DNA from: an uncultured Burkholderiales bacterium
GTDB taxonomy: Bacteria; Pseudomonadota; Gammaproteobacteria; Burkholderiales; Burkholderiaceae_C
DNA length: 11,208 nucleotides
Assembly: GCA_903856995.1 (NCBI GenBank)
Contig: CAIODK010000256.1
Location: forward strand, 1-11,208
Reading direction: 5' to 3'
Shown one piece after another: positions 6,601-11,208 of the stretch. Position 1 is the stretch's first letter, and each line of letters opens with the position of its first letter. A program made the position numbers and the translations under genes. Under the pieces are notes generated by a model, which was not told the origin of the DNA, did no database searches, and was given only the letters and a program-made list of their open reading frames with translations.

Positions 6601-7787
6601 GCCATTCACACGCCCATCCGCACGCACATGACTTGGGCTTGCTCATTGGGGGGGTGGATTTGTTTGCGGCGCTCATTGAAGCGGTCGACGCGGCACACCA
6701 TGAAGTGCACTTAGAAACGTATATTTTTAGATTTGAAGGTGCTGGCGCTGATGTGGCACATGCGCTCATGCGCGCCGCACAGCGCGGGGTGCAGGTGCGC
6801 GTGGTGGTCGACGGTGTGGGCACTGGCGAACTGCCTGCGCCGTGGGCCGAGCGCTGGGCGCAAGCCGGTGTGCAAGTGCGTGTGTTTGCGCCCGCCGTGG
6901 GCCTTGGTTTTTGGCTGCCCAGTCGATGGCGGCGTTTGCACCGCAAGCTCTGCTTGGTGGATAACACAGTGGCGTTTTGCGGCGGCATCAACATCTTGGA
7001 CGATTACCTCGACCCGCATGTGCAAGGCTTGTTGACCGCGCCTCGGTTGGACTACGCTGTGAGCCTGCGGGGCCCCTTGGTGGCTGCCGTGCGCGACACC
7101 ATGACGCAGCTCTGGTCGCGCATCGAGGCCGTGCGTGAGCTGCGCAGCCAAGACCTGAGTGGTGCGCTAGACGCCCTGCGTGGCACTGACCAGCGCTTGC
7201 GTTCGCCCATGCGTGGCGAGACGCAGCTGGTGTTGCGCGACAACGTGCTGCATCGCACCCACATCGAGCGCACCTACCGCAAGGCCATTGGTGAGGCGCG
7301 TCAAGACATTGTGGTGGCCAGCGCTTATTTCTTCCCGGGCCGGCGTTTGCGGCGCGGGTTGGTGCTCGCGGCTCAGCGGGGTGTGCGTGTGCGCTTGTTG
7401 TTGCAGGGGCAGTATGAGTATTTTTTGCCCTACCGCGCAGCGCGTCAGTTGTACGGTCAGCTCATGGCGGCAGGGGTGGAAATCTATGAGTACCACGCCA
7501 GTTTCTTGCATGCCAAAGTGGCGGTGGTCGATGGCAAGTGGCTGACTGTGGGCTCATCCAACCTCGACCCCTTCAGCCTGCTGCTGGCGCGCGAGGCCAA
7601 TGTGGTGGCGCACGACCCGCAGTTGGCACGTACCCTACACACATGTTTAATTGAGGCCATTGAGCGCGGCGCGACCCGTGTCGACGCGCAGACCTACCTC
7701 GACCGTGGCAGGTGGCAACGCATAGTCGACGCCCTGGCCTCAGCTGTCTTGCGTTTTGGCGTGTTTTTGACCGGCAAGCGTTACTGA
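6597..7787 (+). CDS. clsB: Cardiolipin synthase B-like phospholipase D family protein
   Basis: A 396-residue protein with two PLD domains, each carrying a complete HxK(x)4D motif: HRKLCLVD (115-122) and HAKVAVVD (305-312), each followed by a GG(I)N- or GSSN-type segment (GGIN 129-132; GSSNLDPFS 319-327). Such proteins form cardiolipin or phosphatidylglycerol by phosphatidyl transfer at the inner membrane. It lacks the two N-terminal transmembrane helices of ClsA, and its length and the neighbouring EEP gene fit the ClsB (YbhO) group. The N-terminus is unusual: alternating histidines at residues 3, 5, 7, 9 and 11 (HSHAHPHAH), then DLGLLIGG. A run of seven G (6648-6654) lies in codons 18-20. 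The C-terminal 20 residues or so (ALASAVLRFGVFLTGKRY) could be membrane-associated. The exact lipid product is not decided by sequence. Confidence 0.9.
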   Translation: MSHSHAHPHAHDLGLLIGGVDLFAALIEAVDAAHHEVHLETYIFRFEGAGADVAHALMRAAQRGVQVRVVVDGVGTGELPAPWAERWAQAGVQVRVFAPAVGLGFWLPSRWRRLHRKLCLVDNTVAFCGGINILDDYLDPHVQGLLTAPRLDYAVSLRGPLVAAVRDTMTQLWSRIEAVRELRSQDLSGALDALRGTDQRLRSPMRGETQLVLRDNVLHRTHIERTYRKAIGEARQDIVVASAYFFPGRRLRRGLVLAAQRGVRVRLLLQGQYEYFLPYRAARQLYGQLMAAGVEIYEYHASFLHAKVAVVDGKWLTVGSSNLDPFSLLLAREANVVAHDPQLARTLHTCLIEAIERGATRVDAQTYLDRGRWQRIVDALASAVLRFGVFLTGKRY

Positions 7788-7822
7788 GCAAGGTCTTTGG
7801 GTTCGCTGATACCATCCTTGCT
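7787..7822 (+). promoter_or_regulatory. Inverted repeat and possible extended -10 abutting the folE start
   Basis: AGCAAGG (7787-7793) and CCTTGCT (7816-7822) form a perfect 7-base inverted repeat with a 22-base spacer, and the right arm touches the folE ATG. No Shine-Dalgarno is visible. An extended -10 candidate TGATACCAT (7807-7815) would place a transcript start at or near the ATG, which would make a leaderless message. No -35 is seen at the right spacing. The repeat could be an operator or a hairpin in read-through RNA from clsB. The repeat is visible; the role is inferred. Confidence 0.3.
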
Positions 7823-8518
7823 ATGACTGCTAAAGACACCTTCGAAGGCACGCCCGTTTCTGTAAAGATACGCGAGCGCATTGCCGCCGCACGCAAGCGT
7901 TTTCACTCCAATGACAATATTGCCGAGTTCATCCAACCCGGTGAATTAGAAGCCTTGCTTGACGAAGTCGAAGTCAAGATGCAAGGCGTGCTCGACAGCA
8001 TGGTGATTGACACCGCCAACGACCACAACACAGGCGACACCGCACGCCGCGTCGCCAAAATGTATTTGCAAGAGGTTTTCAAAGGCCGCTACGTGACCGC
8101 GCCCGCCATCACCGAATTCCCTAATGCTGAGCACCTGAATGAGCTGATGATCGTCGGCCCCATCACCGTGCGCAGTGCCTGCAGCCACCACTTTTGCCCC
8201 GTCATCGGCAAGATCTGGATTGGCGTGTTGCCCAATGAGCGCACCAACGTCATTGGCTTGTCCAAATACGCGCGCTTGGCTGAATGGGTCATGGGCCGCC
8301 CCCAAATCCAAGAAGAGGCTGTGGTGCAACTGGCCGACCTGATTCAAGAAAAAACACAACCCGATGGCTTGGCCATCGTCATGGAAGCCAGCCACTTCTG
8401 CATGTCATGGCGCGGCGTGAAAGACATGGACAGCAAGATGATCAACTCGGTCATGCGCGGTGCTTTCTTGAAAGACCCCAACTTGCGTCGCGAATTTTTG
8501 TCTTTGATTCCCAAATAA
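7823..8518 (+). CDS. folE: GTP cyclohydrolase I
   Basis: A 231-residue enzyme that converts GTP to 7,8-dihydroneopterin triphosphate, the entry step of tetrahydrofolate and other pterin pathways; cytoplasmic and, in the family, a homodecamer. Zinc ligands are Cys120 and His123 (CSHH) and Cys193 (SHFC). Also conserved are His122, His191, the GLSK motif (145-148), triphosphate-binding Arg151 and Arg197, and guanine-binding Glu164 in RPQIQEE. The usual CEHH is CSHH here, and the following strand reads FCPVIGKIWIGVLP instead of the common form, so this is a diverged subtype. The ATG at 7823 is preferred over an overlapping GTG at 7712 because the added residues match no family feature. The gene lies 35 bases after clsB, and its stop is part of the BLUF gene's ribosome-binding site, so the two are surely co-transcribed. 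Confidence 0.95.
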   Translation: MTAKDTFEGTPVSVKIRERIAAARKRFHSNDNIAEFIQPGELEALLDEVEVKMQGVLDSMVIDTANDHNTGDTARRVAKMYLQEVFKGRYVTAPAITEFPNAEHLNELMIVGPITVRSACSHHFCPVIGKIWIGVLPNERTNVIGLSKYARLAEWVMGRPQIQEEAVVQLADLIQEKTQPDGLAIVMEASHFCMSWRGVKDMDSKMINSVMRGAFLKDPNLRREFLSLIPK

Positions 8519-8522
8519 GGAG
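8516..8522 (+). promoter_or_regulatory. Shine-Dalgarno of the BLUF gene overlapping the folE stop
   Basis: TAAGGAG contains the folE TAA stop (8516-8518) and a strong Shine-Dalgarno, six bases before the BLUF ATG at 8529. A ribosome ending folE sits on this site, so BLUF translation is likely coupled to that of folE. It is the clearest Shine-Dalgarno I found in the window. Confidence 0.85.
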
Positions 8523-8528
8523 CGCACC

Positions 8529-8954
8529 ATGCTTGTTCGTCTGTTGTATGTGAGTCGTTCCGTCAAACCCGAAACGCCCGAAGAAACTGAATCCATTTTG
8601 AATAGTTCACGCGAGCACAACATCGCCAACGGCATCACCGGCGTGCTGTGTTTTGGTGGTGGCATTTACTTGCAAGCCATTGAAGGTGGTCGCAACCAAG
8701 TCAACGGGCTCTACACGCACATCGTTAAAGATCCGCGCCACAAAGACGTGGTGATCTTGGCTTACCAAGAAATCTCCGAACGCCGCTTTGGTGGTTGGAC
8801 CATGGGCCATGTGCGCTTGGACAAGCTCAACCCATCGATTGTGTTGAAGTATTCCGAAACCCCTGAGCTCGACCCCTACGGCGTCTCGGGTGACGTGTCG
8901 TTCGCGCTGTTGGAAGAGCTGATGGCCACCGCGTCCATCGTCGGCCGCGCCTGA
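8529..8954 (+). CDS. Short BLUF-domain blue-light sensor
   Basis: A 141-residue protein that is a single BLUF domain (sensor of blue light using FAD) plus a C-terminal cap and no output domain. The photocycle residues are all present: Tyr7 in RLLYVSR, Asn31 before GITGVL, Gln49 in YLQAIEG, and Trp90 and Met92 in FGGWTMGHV. Their spacings (24, 18 and 41) equal those of Tyr21, Asn45, Gln63 and Trp104 in AppA. Residues about 99-141 would form the capping helices. Such short BLUF proteins act by binding a partner, as PixD does with PixE. The natural partner candidates are the genes on either side: folE, whose stop overlaps this gene's ribosome-binding site, and the DUF429 gene one base downstream. 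Light sensing is well supported; the target is unknown. Confidence 0.95.
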   Translation: MLVRLLYVSRSVKPETPEETESILNSSREHNIANGITGVLCFGGGIYLQAIEGGRNQVNGLYTHIVKDPRHKDVVILAYQEISERRFGGWTMGHVRLDKLNPSIVLKYSETPELDPYGVSGDVSFALLEELMATASIVGRA

Positions 8955-8955
8955 T

Positions 8956-9771
8956 GTGCAACTGATCGGCTGCGACTTCAGCAGCAGCCCCACCAGACGC
9001 AAACCCATCGTCATCGCCCTCGGCCACGCCAAAGCGGGCCGCGTGCAGTTGCACAGTCTGCAGCGTTTTGACACCCTTGCATCCTTTGCCGATTGGCTGC
9101 AACAGCCTCAAGCATGGGTGGGTGGCTTTGACTTGCCCTTTGGCCTACCGCGTGAGTTGGTTGACGCCTTAGGCTGGCCCACCGACTGGCTGGCGTGCAT
9201 GCAGCACTACAGCGCACTCAGCCGTGCTGACATTCGCGCCACCTTCAAAGCCTTTTGCGACGCGCGTCCCGTGGGCGGCAAATTTGCCCACCGCGCCACC
9301 GACACCCCCGCGGGGTCTAGTCCCTCCATGAAATGGGTCAACCCACCCGTGGCCTACATGCTGCATGCAGGCGTACCGCTGCTGATCGAGGCGGGCGTCA
9401 CCCTGCCTCGGTTGCACGCGGCAGACCCATCGCGCATCGCGCTCGAAGCCTACCCCGGCCTGCTGGCGCGCGAGCTAATTGGCAACACCAGCTACAAAAG
9501 CGATGACAAAGCCAAACAAACCCCCGAGCGCTTGATCTCCCGCAAACAACTCCTGCAAGCTCTAGAAGTAGGTCAAACCCGTTTGGGCCTGCGCCTCAAG
9601 CTCACTCACGCCCAGCACGACACCTTGGTGGATGACGCCAGCGGCGACAGCCTAGACGCCGTGCTCTGCATGGTGCAAGCCGCGTGGGCGCAAGCCCAGC
9701 ACGAGGCGGGTGATGCGCACTATGGGTTGCCCCCGTGTGACCCGCTGGAAGGCTGGATCGTTACGGCTTAA
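8956..9771 (+). CDS. DUF429 family protein, predicted RNase H-fold nuclease
   Basis: A 271-residue protein of the DUF429 family, whose members are predicted to have an RNase H-like nuclease fold; no activity is established that I can name. Likely acidic site residues are Asp7 in GCDFSSSP at the first strand, Asp59 in GGFDLPFGLP, Glu164 in ALEAYPG, and the C-terminal cluster DDASGDSLDA (226-235). No signal peptide or membrane segment is seen. The GTG at 8956 is the only workable start. It follows the BLUF TGA by one base and begins directly at the first beta strand, so translation probably depends on coupling with BLUF; there is no separate Shine-Dalgarno. The stop shares TTAA with the convergent SulP gene. 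Whether it works with BLUF or FolE is open. Confidence 0.85.
   Translation: MQLIGCDFSSSPTRRKPIVIALGHAKAGRVQLHSLQRFDTLASFADWLQQPQAWVGGFDLPFGLPRELVDALGWPTDWLACMQHYSALSRADIRATFKAFCDARPVGGKFAHRATDTPAGSSPSMKWVNPPVAYMLHAGVPLLIEAGVTLPRLHAADPSRIALEAYPGLLARELIGNTSYKSDDKAKQTPERLISRKQLLQALEVGQTRLGLRLKLTHAQHDTLVDDASGDSLDAVLCMVQAAWAQAQHEAGDAHYGLPPCDPLEGWIVTA
9768..9771. other. Shared TTAA stop of convergent DUF429 and SulP genes
   Basis: TTAA gives the DUF429 stop (9769-9771) and, on the other strand, the SulP stop (9768-9770). This is the same arrangement as at 2281-2284, also preceded by GC on the + strand. Confidence 0.95.
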
Positions 9772-11208
9772 ATACACCACCCCATATCTGCAGGCAAAGT
9801 CTCCAGTTGCCGTAGATGCTGAATCGCCTCCGCGTCCGTGCGATACATGTGCAGCCCCGCATGCGCTTGCAGGCAGCCTGCGCGGCGCAGCACGGTTTCT
9901 ACCGGTAGCTTCATGCCGCTGATGTGCAGGCTGATGCCGCGCTCGCGCAGCATGGCCTCTAGTTTGGCGAGGCTCTCCACGCCGGTGGCGTCGATGCGGT
10001 TGATGGGCAGTGCAAACAGGCACACATGGGCCACGTTGGGGTGTTGGCCTAGGTGCTCCATCACGTCGCGCTCTAGGGTGCTGGAGGCGGCAAAGTCCAG
10101 CTCGGCGTCCATGCGCAGCGCGTAGAGGTGGGGCGCTAAGGGCGGCAGTTTCCAAAGGTGGCGGTCGCGCAGGCTGCCGTCGGGGTGCAGGCCCACTTCA
10201 ATGATGCGCGGGTGCAAGCGCGTGTGCAAAAAGTGGCTCAGGCCCATCACCACACCCGCCAGCACGCCCCAATACAAACGCGGGGCCGAGAGTAGGGTGA
10301 TGACAAACGTCAGCACCGCCGTGGCCGCTTCGACACGGTTGATTTTGTAAAGCTTCACAAACGCGCGCGGTTTGATGAGTCCCAGCACCGCGGCCACCAC
10401 GATGGCTGCCAGTACCGATTGCGGCACAGGTTGCAACACCGCGGTGAAGCACAAGAGAATGACCAAAATCACCGCCACCGAAAAGATGGTGGCCCATGCC
10501 GACTGTGCGCCTGCATACAGGTTGAGCGCCGAGCGGCTGAACGATGAGCTGGTGGGAAACGCGCCGCACAAACCCGACGCCACTTTGGCTAGGCCTTGGC
10601 CAATCAGGTCTTGGTCTTGGTCCCAGCGTTTGCCGCTGCGGTCGTTGTCGACTTTGGCACTCGATGCGGTTTCTAAAAAGCTCACCAGTGTGATGACCAA
10701 CGTGGGCAGCACCAATTGTTTGAACACGCCCCATTCAATGACGCTGGGCACATACAACGCCGGTAGTCCCTGCGGCAATGTACCCACCACCGCCGTGCCG
10801 GAGGCATCTAGCCCCAGCACCCAGCTGACGCCCGCCGCGCCCAGCACCACCACCAACACGGTGGGGAAGGTGGGCCGCCATCGGCGTGCCCACAGCAGAA
10901 GCGCCAGCGTGGCCAAGCCAAACACAAGGCTGGCCCAGTCGATGCCCGTGCCCGTATGGACGAATGCAAGCGCGGACCCCCAACCGTTTTGAAAACCCAA
11001 CAGTGCCGGCAGCTGCGACGAGATGATCAGCACCCCCGCGCCCTGTGTGAACGCCATCAACACCGGTGAGCTGACCAAGTTCAGCAGCCAGCCAAAACGC
11101 GCAAAGCCCAGCACCACTTGCAGCAAGCCCGTCATGAGCGACAGCCACACGGTGAGGTTGACCCACTCGGCACTGCCAGGCGTGGCCATGCCGTTGAGCG
11201 AGGCGGAC
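9768..11208 (-). CDS. SulP family anion transporter with STAS domain, N-terminus cut by window edge
   Basis: An inner-membrane secondary transporter of the SulP/SLC26 family, which moves sulfate, bicarbonate, dicarboxylates or other anions. About 479 residues are visible and the frame runs open to base 11208, so the ATG at 11189 is internal and the first membrane segments are missing. Membrane features are the GFARFGWLLNLVSSPVLMAF region, the FLETASSAK segment, GAFPTSSSFSRSALN (the conserved loop usually read as GG-P-GS-SRTA-N) and several further hydrophobic helices down to about base 10230. The C-terminal part is a cytoplasmic STAS domain with the diagnostic RIDATG loop near 9980-10000. The closing residues are acidic and polar and end in MGWCI. 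The substrate cannot be assigned; carbonic-anhydrase or sulfur genes that might guide it are outside the window. Confidence 0.93.
   Translation of the reverse strand, partial: SASLNGMATPGSAEWVNLTVWLSLMTGLLQVVLGFARFGWLLNLVSSPVLMAFTQGAGVLIISSQLPALLGFQNGWGSALAFVHTGTGIDWASLVFGLATLALLLWARRWRPTFPTVLVVVLGAAGVSWVLGLDASGTAVVGTLPQGLPALYVPSVIEWGVFKQLVLPTLVITLVSFLETASSAKVDNDRSGKRWDQDQDLIGQGLAKVASGLCGAFPTSSSFSRSALNLYAGAQSAWATIFSVAVILVILLCFTAVLQPVPQSVLAAIVVAAVLGLIKPRAFVKLYKINRVEAATAVLTFVITLLSAPRLYWGVLAGVVMGLSHFLHTRLHPRIIEVGLHPDGSLRDRHLWKLPPLAPHLYALRMDAELDFAASSTLERDVMEHLGQHPNVAHVCLFALPINRIDATGVESLAKLEAMLRERGISLHISGMKLPVETVLRRAGCLQAHAGLHMYRTDAEAIQHLRQLETLPADMGWCI

Noticed and set aside
6371..6994. 207-codon open frame antisense to the EEP and clsB genes
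   Set aside because: Spans two confidently assigned genes; the translation is low-complexity (Arg, Ala, Ser, Thr rich).
7712..7822. Upstream GTG start extending FolE by 37 residues
   Set aside because: It would overlap clsB by 76 bases, and the added residues show no FolE homology; the ATG at 7823 gives the normal length.
11187..11189. ATG as the start of the SulP gene
   Set aside because: The frame stays open to the window edge with family-like residues before it, and SulP proteins have further membrane helices upstream.
1..11208. tRNA, rRNA, CRISPR array, insertion sequence or attachment site
   Set aside because: Gaps between genes are at most about 93 bases, and none shows cloverleaf, spaced-repeat or transposase features.

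Overview
The window looks like chromosomal DNA of a betaproteobacterium in the order Burkholderiales, most likely a compact freshwater-type Comamonadaceae. This is inferred from protein style, moderately high GC, very short intergenic gaps and the DUF502-aspS gene order. I see no phage, insertion sequence, CRISPR array, tRNA or rRNA. No gene-free stretch exceeds about 95 bases.

Layout, left to right. (1) 1-2284, + strand: the C-terminal part of a DUF502 membrane protein, then complete aspS two bases later. (2) 2281-2862, - strand: a small stand-alone ABC ATPase-like protein with changes at catalytic positions, convergent with aspS and sharing its stop region. (3) 2956-3945, + strand: an alpha/beta hydrolase with a Pro/Glu-rich tail and a basic C-terminal helix. 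(4) 3914-5800, - strand: a two-gene unit, a predicted outer-membrane beta-barrel protein followed by a SAM-dependent methyltransferase whose 3' end overlaps the hydrolase gene. (5) 5863-9771, + strand: five tightly packed genes: an endonuclease/exonuclease/phosphatase protein (YbhP-like), a phospholipase D-type cardiolipin synthase (ClsB-like), GTP cyclohydrolase I, a short BLUF blue-light sensor and a DUF429 predicted nuclease. (6) 9768-11208, - strand: a SulP anion transporter with a STAS domain, cut by the right edge.

Functional links. The EEP-ClsB pair overlaps by ATGA and matches the ybhP-clsB arrangement of E. coli, pointing to phospholipid remodelling. The most interesting unit is folE-BLUF-DUF429. 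The BLUF ribosome-binding site overlaps the folE stop codon, and the BLUF stop is one base from the DUF429 start, so a flavin light sensor with no output domain is tied to the first enzyme of folate/pterin synthesis. I propose that the BLUF protein controls FolE by direct contact, in the way GFRP controls animal GTP cyclohydrolase I. This is a hypothesis only.

The window is very compact. Two of the three convergent gene pairs share a palindromic TTAA as both stop codons, and the third overlaps by 32 bases, leaving no space for ordinary bidirectional terminators between them.
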